From Candidatus Omnitrophota bacterium (GTDB lineage: Bacteria > Omnitrophota > Gorgyraeia > Gygaellales > Profunditerraquicolaceae): a DNA stretch of 41,232 bases. The DNA lies in assembly GCA_016867095.1 (NCBI GenBank), contig VGKK01000001.1, positions 1-41,232 of the forward strand, written 5' to 3'. The notes beneath the pieces were generated by a model. The model saw nothing but the letters and a program-made list of their open reading frames with translations, made no database searches and was not told the origin of the DNA. Below, one piece after another: positions 22,694-30,749 of this stretch (positions within the stretch are counted from its first letter, which is position 1; each line of letters starts with the position of its first letter). The position numbers and the translations under genes are program-made.

Positions 22694-23220
22694 CTTAACC
22701 TCAACCCCTCTTTCAACGCCTTCTGGTTAATCTCAACCAGGCCCTTTTTATCCGCGGGCGCCATCTCGAAAATAACCTTAAGCACAGTTTTTTCTTCCAC
22801 GATATTCTTTCGGGCGAAGTAACACCCCAGGGCGAGCATATTGGCTACCTTGATATTGCCTAATTTGATTGCCAGGTCAGTAAAGGGGTGGCTTAAAGTC
22901 TCCGTGTTTTTAGGCGGGAGTTTATCCACTAGAGAGCTATTGATAATTAAGAGGGTTTTATTCTTTACCCGCTCTTTAAATTTCTTCAGGGAGGGATTAT
23001 TCATGATGATCAAGCTGTCCGGCTGATTAATACGCGGCGAACCAATGCGGCGATCGGATATTATTACCATGCAATGCGCGGTTCCGCCGCGCACCTCTGC
23101 GCCATAAGCAGGCAGCCAGGTGACAAATTTACCTTCCTGCATCGCTGCTTCTGCGAGAACCTTGCCTAAAAGCATAATGCCCTGGCCGCCGGCTCCTGCT
23201 ATAATAATTTTTTCAATCAT
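22690..23220 (-). CDS. 2-oxoacid:ferredoxin oxidoreductase, gamma subunit
   Basis: 176 aa, typical length. The opening IIIAGAGGQGIMLLGKVLAEAA and YGAEVRGGTAHCMVIIS are signatures of the PorC/KorC/VorC catalytic gamma domain. With the alpha, beta and ferredoxin subunits encoded just upstream it forms a complex that oxidatively decarboxylates a 2-oxoacid to acyl-CoA and reduces ferredoxin. It overlaps gltX by four bases. Confidence 0.92.
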   Translation of the reverse strand: MIEKIIIAGAGGQGIMLLGKVLAEAAMQEGKFVTWLPAYGAEVRGGTAHCMVIISDRRIGSPRINQPDSLIIMNNPSLKKFKERVKNKTLLIINSSLVDKLPPKNTETLSHPFTDLAIKLGNIKVANMLALGCYFARKNIVEEKTVLKVIFEMAPADKKGLVEINQKALKEGLRLR

Positions 23221-23228
23221 ACAATTCT

Positions 23229-23304
23229 GTGTAATGTTAAATGTGTAATGTGTAACGCTGGTGTAACGGTTGCCACATTACACGTTACGCTTTAAACGTT
23301 ACAC
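23229..23304. repeat. Word-array inverted repeat with 7-nt words
   Basis: Left arm 23229-23256 is four heptamers: GTGTAAT, GTTAAAT, GTGTAAT, GTGTAAC. The right arm 23277-23304, read on the other strand, is GTGTAAC, GTTTAAA, GCGTAAC, GTGTAAT. The arms can pair imperfectly around a 20-base loop. It fills the 86-base gap between the beta and gamma oxidoreductase genes. Confidence 0.85.
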
Positions 23305-23306
23305 AA

Positions 23307-24038
23307 TTATTTAATTCTGCCTAATGGGAACTCTTTGGCCATCACGTTATTAATCCAATCCAGCGCCTGCCTGGGAGGCATCGCCCAATAAGTCGGGCAA
23401 GGCGATAATATCTCCACCAAAGAGAACCCTACATGATCAATTTGATTCTGGAAGGCCTGCCTTATCGCCTTTTTGGTTTTCATCACTTCTTGGGGCGAAG
23501 ACAGCGCCGTCCTTTCAATATATTTTACGCCGGCAAGTAATGCCAGCATCTCGGAAATCTTTAAAGGATAGCCCTCTTCGGGCTTTCTTCCCTGCGGGGT
23601 GGTGGCGGTCTTTTGCCCCAGTAAAGTAGTAGGGGCCATCTGGCCGCCGGTCATACCGTAAACCGCGTTATTAATAAAAATGACGGTCAGGTTTTCGCCG
23701 CGGTTAGCGGCATGTATGGTCTCGTTGGTCCCGATAGCCGCTAAATCCCCGTCCCCCTGATAGGTAAAGACGATATTTTGCGGCCTGACTCTTTTTATCG
23801 CCGTAGCCACAGCCAGGGCCCGGCCGTGCGCCGCCTCAGAACAGTCAAAATCCCAATAATCATAGGCGATTACCGCGCAACCCACCGGAGCAACGGCAAT
23901 AACCTGCTCTCTGATATTTAATTCATCCACCACTTCCGCGATCAGCCTGTGGGCTATGCCGTGCCCGCAGCCCGCGCAGTAGTGCGTGGATATGTTACGT
24001 AGGGATTTAGAATGACTGAATACTTTACCCATAATCAA
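23307..24038 (-). CDS. 2-oxoacid:ferredoxin oxidoreductase, beta (TPP-binding) subunit
   Basis: 243 aa. The [4Fe-4S]/TPP region CAGCGHGIAHRL and the TPP-Mg motif GDGDLAAIGTNETIHAANRGENLTVIFINN (outline GDGD-N) identify the beta subunit. Family members use pyruvate, 2-oxoglutarate or branched 2-oxoacids. It works with the alpha and gamma subunits encoded on both sides. The start may be the second Met (MGKVF) rather than the first. Cytoplasmic. Confidence 0.92.
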   Translation of the reverse strand: MIMGKVFSHSKSLRNISTHYCAGCGHGIAHRLIAEVVDELNIREQVIAVAPVGCAVIAYDYWDFDCSEAAHGRALAVATAIKRVRPQNIVFTYQGDGDLAAIGTNETIHAANRGENLTVIFINNAVYGMTGGQMAPTTLLGQKTATTPQGRKPEEGYPLKISEMLALLAGVKYIERTALSSPQEVMKTKKAIRQAFQNQIDHVGFSLVEILSPCPTYWAMPPRQALDWINNVMAKEFPLGRIK

Positions 24039-24050
24039 TTTCCTAAATTA

Positions 24051-24180
24051 CAATAAACAAATTACAAATCACAAACAATATACAATACCAAAATCACAAT
24101 GACCAAATGGTTCCATATGTAATTTTGGTCATTTGATATTTGGATTTGTTTGTAATTTGGAATTTGTGATTTGGGATTTA
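24051..24180. repeat. Word-array inverted repeat with about 9-nt words
   Basis: A long AT-rich imperfect palindrome. The left arm is made of words such as CAAATTACA, AATCACAAA, CAATATACA and TCACAATGA. The right arm is its approximate complement (TTTGGTCATTTG, TTTGTTTGTAATTTGG). The loop is around 24110-24125. It occupies the gap between the alpha and beta genes. Copies with the same vocabulary are at 30605-30740 and 36222-36692. Confidence 0.85.
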
Positions 24181-24183
24181 ACA

Positions 24184-25242
24184 TTATAGTTTTTTTATCT
24201 TGCTTATTATTTCTTCCTCTGAGGGAATTCCGCCGCCGGAGCGGCCTAAAAATCCGACTTCTGCCTGGCCGTCAAGCGTTAACCTAACATCCTCCAGCAT
24301 CTGGCCATAAGACATCTCCGCCACTAAAAACTTTACGCGCCTGCGCGCTCGCGAATTGACGAGCCGAAAGGCATTTTCCGGAAACGGCCAGAGAGATATA
24401 GGACGAATTAACCCGACTTTCTTTGCCTTTTCTCTTAACCTTTCCACTGCTGCCCGGCAGATTCTCGCCATTGTCCCGTAAGCTACAATGATTACTTTGG
24501 CGTCGTCTAAAAACAGGCCCTCATAACGCTGCTCTCTTATTTTTATAGTTTTATATTTCTTTTGTAACAAAAGGTTGACCTTCTCTAAGTCGCCCTCTTT
24601 CATATAAAAAGATTTTACGATATTGGGCGTCCTACCTTTACAGCCGGTCAACGCCCACTTTTTATTCTGACGGGTGACGTGGTGACGTGGTGACGTGGTG
24701 ACGTGTAAAGGTTCCATCGTCTGCCCCAGCATCCCGTCGCCCAAAATAATTACGGGATTACGGTACTTATCCGCTAAATCAAAGGCCGCAGGCATAAAAT
24801 CATACGCCTCCTGCACAAAAGAAGGCGCCAAGACGATGCAATGATAATCTCCGTGGCCGCCGCTGCGCGTAGCCTGGAAATAATCGGATTGCGCCGGCCA
24901 GATATTGCCCAGGCCCGGCCCGCCCCGCATCACATCAACAATCACCGCCGGTAATTCCGCGCCTGCCATATAAGAGATGCCTTCCTGCTTCAGGCTGATA
25001 CCCGGGCTTGAAGACGAGGTCATCGCCCTTGCCCCGCAGGCCGCGGCGCCAAAGACCATGTTGATGGCGGCCAGCTCTGATTCTGCCTGGATAAACACCC
25101 CGCCTGCCTGCGGCATATGTCCGGCCATATAGGCGGGGATTTCATTCTGGGGAGTAATAGGGTAGCCGGCATAGAAACGGCAGCCTGCCTGGATCGCTCC
25201 CTCAGCCATTGCCTCGTTACCTGTCATTAATATACGTTTCAT
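24184..25242 (-). CDS. vorB: 2-oxoacid:ferredoxin oxidoreductase, alpha subunit (VorB/KorA type)
   Basis: 352 aa. MTGNEAMAEGAIQAGCRFYAGYPITPQNEI is the N-terminal alpha motif (outline GNEA-GYPITPQNE), followed by AESELAAINMVFGAAACGARAMTSSSSPG and a C-terminal YGTMARICRAAV transketolase-like swapped domain. This form is often called VorB; KorA is the other possibility, since substrate range cannot be read here. A linker at about residues 180-190 (HVTTSPRHHVT) is encoded by four tandem octamers and looks like an in-frame repeat insertion. Second gene of the ferredoxin-alpha-beta-gamma set. Confidence 0.9.
   Translation of the reverse strand: MKRILMTGNEAMAEGAIQAGCRFYAGYPITPQNEIPAYMAGHMPQAGGVFIQAESELAAINMVFGAAACGARAMTSSSSPGISLKQEGISYMAGAELPAVIVDVMRGGPGLGNIWPAQSDYFQATRSGGHGDYHCIVLAPSFVQEAYDFMPAAFDLADKYRNPVIILGDGMLGQTMEPLHVTTSPRHHVTRQNKKWALTGCKGRTPNIVKSFYMKEGDLEKVNLLLQKKYKTIKIREQRYEGLFLDDAKVIIVAYGTMARICRAAVERLREKAKKVGLIRPISLWPFPENAFRLVNSRARRRVKFLVAEMSYGQMLEDVRLTLDGQAEVGFLGRSGGGIPSEEEIISKIKKL
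24673..24704. repeat. Four tandem octamers GGTGACGT inside the alpha-subunit gene
   Basis: Four perfect 8-bp copies in the coding region. They encode a His/Thr-rich linker. Since 8 is not a multiple of three, gain or loss of one or two copies would shift the frame. The same word family occurs at 25249-25333 and 25943-25974. Confidence 0.95.
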
Positions 25243-25248
25243 AACGTT

Positions 25249-25333
25249 GTCACCAAGTCACCATGTCACAAGGTCACCCGTTGTTCAATTTTCTGCATTG
25301 CTTTTAGGGGTGACGTAGTGACTTTGTGGCCTG
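25249..25333. repeat. Inverted octamer arrays between ferredoxin and alpha genes
   Basis: 25249-25280 is GTCACCAA, GTCACCAT, GTCACAAG, GTCACCCG. 25310-25333 is GTGACGTA, GTGACTTT, GTGGCCTG. The two arms are roughly complementary and use the word found in tandem inside the neighbouring genes. Confidence 0.85.
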
Positions 25334-25340
25334 ATGCCCC

Positions 25341-25544
25341 TTATTTATACACTTCTACACAGCAATCCGGGCAGATAACCGCGCATAATGTGCAGCCCAA
25401 GCATTCGCCCGTATCTTTGAATTCTACGGCAGCCACTCCCCGTTTATTTAAACCTTTAGCCGCCTTGATGAGCCCTTTGGGGCAAAAGCTCACGCAAAGT
25501 AAGCAACCCTTGCATTTATCTTTATCTATGGTTATTTTAGCCAT
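25341..25544 (-). CDS. Ferredoxin subunit (2 x [4Fe-4S]) of the 2-oxoacid oxidoreductase
   Basis: 67 aa. Two cluster motifs are visible: CKGCLLCVSFCPKG and CLGCTLCAVICPDC. It is the delta/ferredoxin-like subunit that passes electrons from the TPP-Fe-S core to soluble ferredoxin. It begins four bases after dxs and precedes the alpha gene, an order typical of VorDBAC/KorDABC operons. Confidence 0.93.
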   Translation of the reverse strand: MAKITIDKDKCKGCLLCVSFCPKGLIKAAKGLNKRGVAAVEFKDTGECLGCTLCAVICPDCCVEVYK

Positions 25545-25548
25545 ATTA

Positions 25549-27405
25549 TTACCTCGTCAGCAACTTAATCTTATGCGCTATTGCCGCAGCCGTCAACCCA
25601 TATTTTTCCAGGAGGGCCTCTCTTTTTCCGTGCGCGATAAATTCGTCGGGCAGGCCTAATTTGATTGTCGGCCTGCCTATCGCCTCGCTCAGCGCGCTGC
25701 CAAATCCGCCTTCCACAATGCCCTCTTCCGCGGTAAAAATAACTTTTGTTTTTTCGGCCAAGCCCAAAAATAAATCTTTATCCAACGGCTTTACAAAACG
25801 CGCGTTAATCAAGGCGCCTCTTAGGCCTTCCTTAGCTAATAATTCTATCGCTTCTTGAGCCGGCCTTACCATAGAACCTATCGCGGCTATCGCAAAATCC
25901 TTCCCCTCGTTCAAAACTTCCGCCTTCCCAAGCTCAATTTTTGGTGACTTGGTGACTTGGTGACTTGGTGACTTATCTTTAGGATACCTGATAGCCACCG
26001 GCTTATCCAAACCTATGGCAAATTCTAACATCGCCTCCAATTCCTCCCCATCTTTAGGCGCCATAATCACTAAATTGGGGATGCTTCTTAAAAAAGCCAG
26101 GTCAAAAATTCCCTGATGCGTTACGCCATCCTCTCCGACTATGCCTGCCCGGTCAAGGCAAAAAATCACCGGCAGGCCCTGCAGGGCCGCCTCTTCCATA
26201 ATCTGGTCGTAAGCCCTCTGCAAAAAGGTGGAATATACCGCCACTACCGGCTTAAGGCCTATTTTTGCCAGGCCCGCGGCAAAGCATACCGCATGTTGTT
26301 CGGCAATGCCCACATCAAAAAATCTTTCCGGATAGGCATCGCGGAATTTATCCAGGCCTGTGCCTTCGGGCATGGCCGCGGTAACGGCAACAATCTTTTT
26401 ATCCTCCCGGGCCAAATCCACTAATTTCCGGCTAAAGACTTCGGTATAAGTGGGACTTTGTATCCCCTCTTTAGGCAAGGCCTGCCCGCTCTTTATATCA
26501 AAGCGTCCGGCGCCATGGAACCTGACCGGGTCGCTTTCCGCCGGAAGATAACCTTTGCCTTTCTTGGTGACCACATGCAGCAACCTCGGCCCTTTAATAT
26601 ACAAGATATTCTTTAGCGTCGGCACTAAAACATTTAAGTCATGGCCGTCAATAGGCCCGAAATAACGGAATCCCAATTCCTCAAAAAACATTCCCGGGAC
26701 AAACAATCCTTTTAAGCCCTCTTCAAATTTATTGGCGATTTTTATCAGGCGGCTCCCTTTAGGCAGGCGCGACTTGGCAAAACCCTCCAAAGACCCCTTA
26801 AAACGATTGTATATCGGTAAAGAGATGAGTTTATTCAGGTATGTGCTTAAAGCGCCGACATTGGGGGCGATACTCAATTCATTGGTATTTAAAATAACTA
26901 AAATATCTTTCTTGAGGTGGCCGGTATTATTCAGCCCCTCAAAACACAAACCCCCGCTTAAAGAGCCGTCGCCGATTACCGCCACTACTTTAAAATGCTG
27001 CCCCGCCCCCAGGCTGTCCCTGGCGCAGGCCAAACCCAAGGCCAAAGATACCGCAGTTGAGCTATGGCCAGTAGTAAAAGTATCGTAAGCCGACTCTGCG
27101 TAAGACGGGAATCCGCTCACGCCCTGATATTGACGAAGGCTGGAAAAATCCTTGTTTCGTCCGGTTAAAATTTTATGCGCGTAGGCCTGGTGGCCGACGT
27201 CAAAGATTATTTTATCTTCGGGGCAATTTAAACAATAATGCAGCGCCACAATCAGCTCCACCGCGCCCAGGCTTGAGGCGAGGTGCCCCCCCGAAGAAGA
27301 AACTACCTCAATCATCCGCTCTCTAATTTCAGCGGCTAATTGCGGCAGCTTTTCCAAGGAAAGTTTTTTTAAATCCTGGGGTGAATTAATCTGGTCTAAT
27401 ATCAT
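25549..27405 (-). CDS. dxs: 1-deoxy-D-xylulose-5-phosphate synthase (Dxs)
   Basis: 618 aa, normal length. The TPP motif is VIGDGSLSGGLCFEGLNN (GDG...N), with DVGHQAYAHKILTGR at the N-terminus, the MPEGTGLDKF and DVGIAEQHAV active-site region in the second domain, and a transketolase C-terminal domain. It makes DXP for isoprenoids, and also for thiazole and pyridoxal in many bacteria. The ATG overlaps the xseB stop as TAATG. A linker near residues 478-488 (SPSHQVTKSP) is encoded by four tandem octamers and replaces the usual variable loop. Confidence 0.96.
   Translation of the reverse strand: MILDQINSPQDLKKLSLEKLPQLAAEIRERMIEVVSSSGGHLASSLGAVELIVALHYCLNCPEDKIIFDVGHQAYAHKILTGRNKDFSSLRQYQGVSGFPSYAESAYDTFTTGHSSTAVSLALGLACARDSLGAGQHFKVVAVIGDGSLSGGLCFEGLNNTGHLKKDILVILNTNELSIAPNVGALSTYLNKLISLPIYNRFKGSLEGFAKSRLPKGSRLIKIANKFEEGLKGLFVPGMFFEELGFRYFGPIDGHDLNVLVPTLKNILYIKGPRLLHVVTKKGKGYLPAESDPVRFHGAGRFDIKSGQALPKEGIQSPTYTEVFSRKLVDLAREDKKIVAVTAAMPEGTGLDKFRDAYPERFFDVGIAEQHAVCFAAGLAKIGLKPVVAVYSTFLQRAYDQIMEEAALQGLPVIFCLDRAGIVGEDGVTHQGIFDLAFLRSIPNLVIMAPKDGEELEAMLEFAIGLDKPVAIRYPKDKSPSHQVTKSPKIELGKAEVLNEGKDFAIAAIGSMVRPAQEAIELLAKEGLRGALINARFVKPLDKDLFLGLAEKTKVIFTAEEGIVEGGFGSALSEAIGRPTIKLGLPDEFIAHGKREALLEKYGLTAAAIAHKIKLLTR
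25943..25974. repeat. Four tandem octamers GGTGACTT inside dxs
   Basis: Four perfect 8-bp copies within the dxs coding sequence, between the second and third domains. They resemble the GGTGACGT array in the alpha gene 1.2 kb away. A copy-number change not divisible by three would break dxs, which is presumably essential. Confidence 0.95.
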
Positions 27406-27656
27406 TAACTTTCGCCTTCGGCAGGCTCATCCTCAAACTTTTCTAAAGAAAATTTGGCGTCCTTCTTGGCCAACAATTCAACCTTACGCTGGGCCTCATT
27501 GAGGGCATGGGAACAGCCCTGGGCAAGCTTTATTCCTTCTTCGTATTTTTTCAGCGAATCCCCCAGGCTCAGCTTTCCGCCGGATAATTCTTCCACGATT
27601 TTTTGTAAGCGCCTGATATCCTCTTCAAAGGACTGTTTATCTTTTGTCATCTTCAA
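27405..27656 (-). CDS. xseB: Exodeoxyribonuclease VII small subunit (XseB)
   Basis: 83 aa. The typical XseB sequence SFEEDIRRLQKIVEELSGGKLSLGDSLKKYEEGIKL (outline: FEE-L-IV-LE-G-L-L--SL--YE-G) is present, followed by a coiled helix with QRKVELL. It pairs with XseA to degrade single-stranded DNA. It overlaps xseA by 20 bases and dxs by one base, the common xseA-xseB-(ispA)-dxs order without ispA. Confidence 0.95.
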   Translation of the reverse strand: MKMTKDKQSFEEDIRRLQKIVEELSGGKLSLGDSLKKYEEGIKLAQGCSHALNEAQRKVELLAKKDAKFSLEKFEDEPAEGES

Positions 27657-28848
27657 TTACCTCCTGTACCGTGCCTAAGAAAGAACCTTTCTTTAGCATA
27701 GTCTTGACTAAATCGCCGGCCTTAAGCTCGGCGGCATCTTTAACCACCGCGCCATTACTGACAAGCGTGCTCAAACTATAACCCCGCGACAAAACTGCCA
27801 GGGGGCTCAGCGCCTCTAATCTCTTTATCAGAGAAAGGGCCCTTTCATTCGCGATACTCAAGCAATGCCTGATATGGCTAAGTAATGCTGTGCTTAATTC
27901 ATCAAGCAGCTGCTGTTTCTCCAACAGCCTGTCCAGGGGGCTTTTTAACATATGCCTTAAGGCAATCAAGTTATTTTTCAAGCCCTGGATGACAGCCGTT
28001 ACTGAAGAAATAAGCTCGTATTTATAGCTTTCTAATTCCGACAAGAGTTTATTTTTTTTATCTACAATAATCTTTGCCGCTGCCGAGGGCGTTTCCACAA
28101 AAACATCCGCCACTAAATCTGATAGCGTGGTGTTAATCTGATGGCCTACGGCGGAAATCGTGGGGATTGTGGAATTATAAATCGCGCGCGCGATGACCTC
28201 TTCGTTAAAAGCCCAAAGGTCCTCGGTACTTCCTCCTCCGCGGCTGATAATGATTACATCTACTTCTTTAAACCGGTTAAAATCTTCCACCCCTTCGGCT
28301 ATCTCTAGCGCCGCGCCTTCCCCTTGCACGCGCGCTGAACGGATAATGACGTCAACGCAGGGAGCCCCTTTTTTTAAAATCTGCAGGATATCCCGCACTG
28401 CCGCGCCGGCGCTGGAAGTAACAATCCCGGCCCGAAACGGCATAAGCGGCAGAGGCTTCTTATGTGCCGGATCAAATAACCCCTCTTTTAACAGCCTGTT
28501 TTTTAACTGCTCAAAGGCCAGCTGCTGCGCGCCTACGCCTTTAGGTTCAATGCTCTCCACGATTAACTGGTATTGCCCGCGGGGCGGATAAATATCTACT
28601 TTACCAAAGCAGATTACCTTCAGGCCGTCTTCTATTTTAAACTTGAGCTGGCGGTTCGCCCGCACAAACATCGCCGCGGATAAAACCGCGTCCTTATCTT
28701 TTAAGGTAAAATAAAAATGCCCGGAAGTAGCTGCCCGGAAATTAGAAATCTCGCCCTCTACCCAAACCTCGCCAAAGGTATTCTCCAGGATAATCTTTAT
28801 GTCCTGGGTAATTTCGGAGACAGTATAGATATGCCGGGATTTTTCCAT
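27637..28848 (-). CDS. xseA: Exodeoxyribonuclease VII large subunit (XseA)
   Basis: 403 aa. The N-terminal OB-fold has YTVSEITQDIKIILENTF, VWVEGEISNFR and GHFYFTLKD. The catalytic domain has GIVTSSAGAAVRDIL, IIISRGGGSTEDLWAFNEE and SAVGHQINTTLSDLVADV. A C-terminal coiled coil follows, then LSRGYSL. A full-length cytoplasmic nuclease. Five bases separate it from the GH39-like gene upstream. Confidence 0.96.
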   Translation of the reverse strand: MEKSRHIYTVSEITQDIKIILENTFGEVWVEGEISNFRAATSGHFYFTLKDKDAVLSAAMFVRANRQLKFKIEDGLKVICFGKVDIYPPRGQYQLIVESIEPKGVGAQQLAFEQLKNRLLKEGLFDPAHKKPLPLMPFRAGIVTSSAGAAVRDILQILKKGAPCVDVIIRSARVQGEGAALEIAEGVEDFNRFKEVDVIIISRGGGSTEDLWAFNEEVIARAIYNSTIPTISAVGHQINTTLSDLVADVFVETPSAAAKIIVDKKNKLLSELESYKYELISSVTAVIQGLKNNLIALRHMLKSPLDRLLEKQQLLDELSTALLSHIRHCLSIANERALSLIKRLEALSPLAVLSRGYSLSTLVSNGAVVKDAAELKAGDLVKTMLKKGSFLGTVQEVIEDDKR

Positions 28849-28853
28849 TTATA

Positions 28854-30749
28854 CTATTCTTTTTTTACTTGCGTGGCAGCTGTAGTATCAGACGTTTTCT
28901 CTGCGGGCTGAGCCGCATCCGTCACTTGGGCTGGGGCCTGCGGCGCAACTGCTTCCGGCTCCCTGGGTTTTGGCTTTAAGATAATCAAATTAACCGAATA
29001 AGGGGCCAGGGTCAATATCTCTTCATATAAATCAGCGGCCGGATGGATTTCTTTTTCTTCTGCGGGAATAAATTTGCAATTACTGCTGCAGGAGGAATCT
29101 ACGAGGTACCTCTGGTAGAGGTAATTCTCCTTAAGGTTCTTAATGCCTAATTTTAAATTACGGCTGGCGGACTTGAATTTTGCCGCCCTATCGCTTAATT
29201 CCTTGGCTTTTTTCAATACGGCCCTTGTTTTACCCGTCAGTGCTAAACGGGAAGGCTCTAATTGGCCCTGCATAATCCTGTCCAGCCTGTCCGTCTTAAT
29301 CAAGTTTAATAACGCCTTTCTCTCCGCGCTCTTTAGGCTGCCGAGGACCCTGGATAAATAACCTATTACGGCCTCCGGGTCAATATAATTATAAATTAAT
29401 AGCGCGACGCTGTCTTTGCCCTGGGTGGCGATGACCCCGCAAAACTCATCCTTAAATTTATCCGAAGACAAAAACAGGTTATCCCCCAAAAGCCCCAGCA
29501 TCCGGAAAGTATTGTAACTGGCCTTGGGCCCGCCCTTGTATTCGGAAGATTCAGAATCAAACCAAAAGATGCCTGTATTTCTGATTACGCCTTCCTTGTT
29601 GTTCTGGAAATCTTCCAGGGAAAAATAAAGCTGGTAACTAAGCCCGGCCTCGCGCATATTCCTTAAGCGGGCGGGAATATAGCTGGCCGCGATAAAAGAC
29701 TCCTCTTTTCTTTCCGGCAAGACATTTATGCCCCGGTCATAATTCCATTCATCAACAATAAGGGGGGTATTCTTGTCAAAACGAAAATAGGTCAGCCAAT
29801 CCCGGACCAGGCTGACCGAAAACTTATTATAAATAGTGGCCTGCTTCTCTGCCTGGGGGTCGCTGGAAAAGCCGTGCCAGCTGATAAAGTCTAACGGCAG
29901 CCGGTTTCTGTGGCAAAATTGAATGAGTTCGTAAATCAGGCTTCTCTCCGGGGTAACAATGGTATTGCCGTCAAAATTCTGGAACCACCAGCTGGTGCTC
30001 GGGCCGCCCAGGGGAATATGTATTTTCGTCTCTGCCTCTAATTCCTTTACTGCCTCGGCGATTGCGCGGTATAAATTAAGGTATTCCTGTTTCCGGCCTA
30101 AAAAGAAATCCTCTAAATCCGGCGCGCTCCAGACTTCATACCAGATATTATACTTTTTGTCGCAGCTTAAATGCCGGATATGGCGCTTGATTAGATCTTT
30201 AAACGCCTTTAAATTCTGGGGCAGGCTTCTTTTATCCAGCACCTTGCCCAAGCCCGCAGGCGTGCCGAATATATCCAGGATGACTGTCCCGCCCGCCTCA
30301 TTAATATTGCTGATTATCTTTTCATAATTGCCTAATAAGCTGTTCTGTAAATTTTTATTTTTGGTGAACTGGCTAATCTCCCAGAAATTATACTGGATAC
30401 GGTAGAGCCCTTTAAAACCGACGGCCTTTTGCCACTCATCAATGGCTGCGCTTGCCGCTATCTGCTGCGGCCAGATGCTGTCGCGATGGAACCCCCGGCC
30501 GCTTAAATCAATATTCGGCCGGAAAATATTCGGCAAGGGGACGGTCGCGGAGGCAATGTCTAAAGTAAATTCTAATTCATCGGATTGCTGGCCGTAAGAA
30601 GGATAAATTCCAATACACAATACACAAATTACAAACAATACCAAAATCACAATACCAAAACTACGTATAAATTCTCCTGTTTTGGTCATTGTAATTTTGA
30701 AATTGGAATTTGTTTGTGATTTGTAATTTGTAATTTGGAAATTAGACAT
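28854..30749 (-). CDS. Secreted GH39-like glycoside hydrolase fold, probable acid/base missing
   Basis: About 630 aa from the ATG at 30749, which overlaps the ymdB stop by eight bases; ATG 30689 (MTKTGEFIRS) and an upstream one at 30800 are alternatives. A hydrophobic core FGIVILVLFVICVLCIGI precedes SYG-QQ, a signal peptide or anchor. The (beta/alpha)8 part resembles GH39 xylosidase-like enzymes: the nucleophile motif LIVDEWN is present. The acid/base motif, normally EVWNEPNL, reads EVWSAPDL, replacing the glutamate by alanine. The C-terminus is Pro/Ala-rich (PREPEAVAPQAPAQ). Catalysis is therefore doubtful; binding or an altered mechanism is possible. The signal-peptide core lies in a word-array repeat. 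Confidence 0.75.
   Translation of the reverse strand: MSNFQITNYKSQTNSNFKITMTKTGEFIRSFGIVILVLFVICVLCIGIYPSYGQQSDELEFTLDIASATVPLPNIFRPNIDLSGRGFHRDSIWPQQIAASAAIDEWQKAVGFKGLYRIQYNFWEISQFTKNKNLQNSLLGNYEKIISNINEAGGTVILDIFGTPAGLGKVLDKRSLPQNLKAFKDLIKRHIRHLSCDKKYNIWYEVWSAPDLEDFFLGRKQEYLNLYRAIAEAVKELEAETKIHIPLGGPSTSWWFQNFDGNTIVTPERSLIYELIQFCHRNRLPLDFISWHGFSSDPQAEKQATIYNKFSVSLVRDWLTYFRFDKNTPLIVDEWNYDRGINVLPERKEESFIAASYIPARLRNMREAGLSYQLYFSLEDFQNNKEGVIRNTGIFWFDSESSEYKGGPKASYNTFRMLGLLGDNLFLSSDKFKDEFCGVIATQGKDSVALLIYNYIDPEAVIGYLSRVLGSLKSAERKALLNLIKTDRLDRIMQGQLEPSRLALTGKTRAVLKKAKELSDRAAKFKSASRNLKLGIKNLKENYLYQRYLVDSSCSSNCKFIPAEEKEIHPAADLYEEILTLAPYSVNLIILKPKPREPEAVAPQAPAQVTDAAQPAEKTSDTTAATQVKKE
30605..30740. 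repeat. Word-array inverted repeat spanning the GH39-like start and signal peptide
   Basis: The left arm (30605-30660) has about 9-nt words (AATACACAA, ATTACAAAC, AATACCAAA, ATCACAATA). The right arm (about 30681-30740) is the approximate complement with TTTGGTCATTGTAATTTTG and TTGTTTGTGATTTG. The loop is around 30661-30680. The vocabulary matches 24051-24180. Read on the minus strand, the left arm encodes the hydrophobic core of the signal peptide. Confidence 0.85.

Noticed and set aside
24673..25974. Tandem octamers as a CRISPR-like array
   Set aside because: There are no spacers, units are 8 bp, and two arrays are inside coding genes; no cas genes are present.
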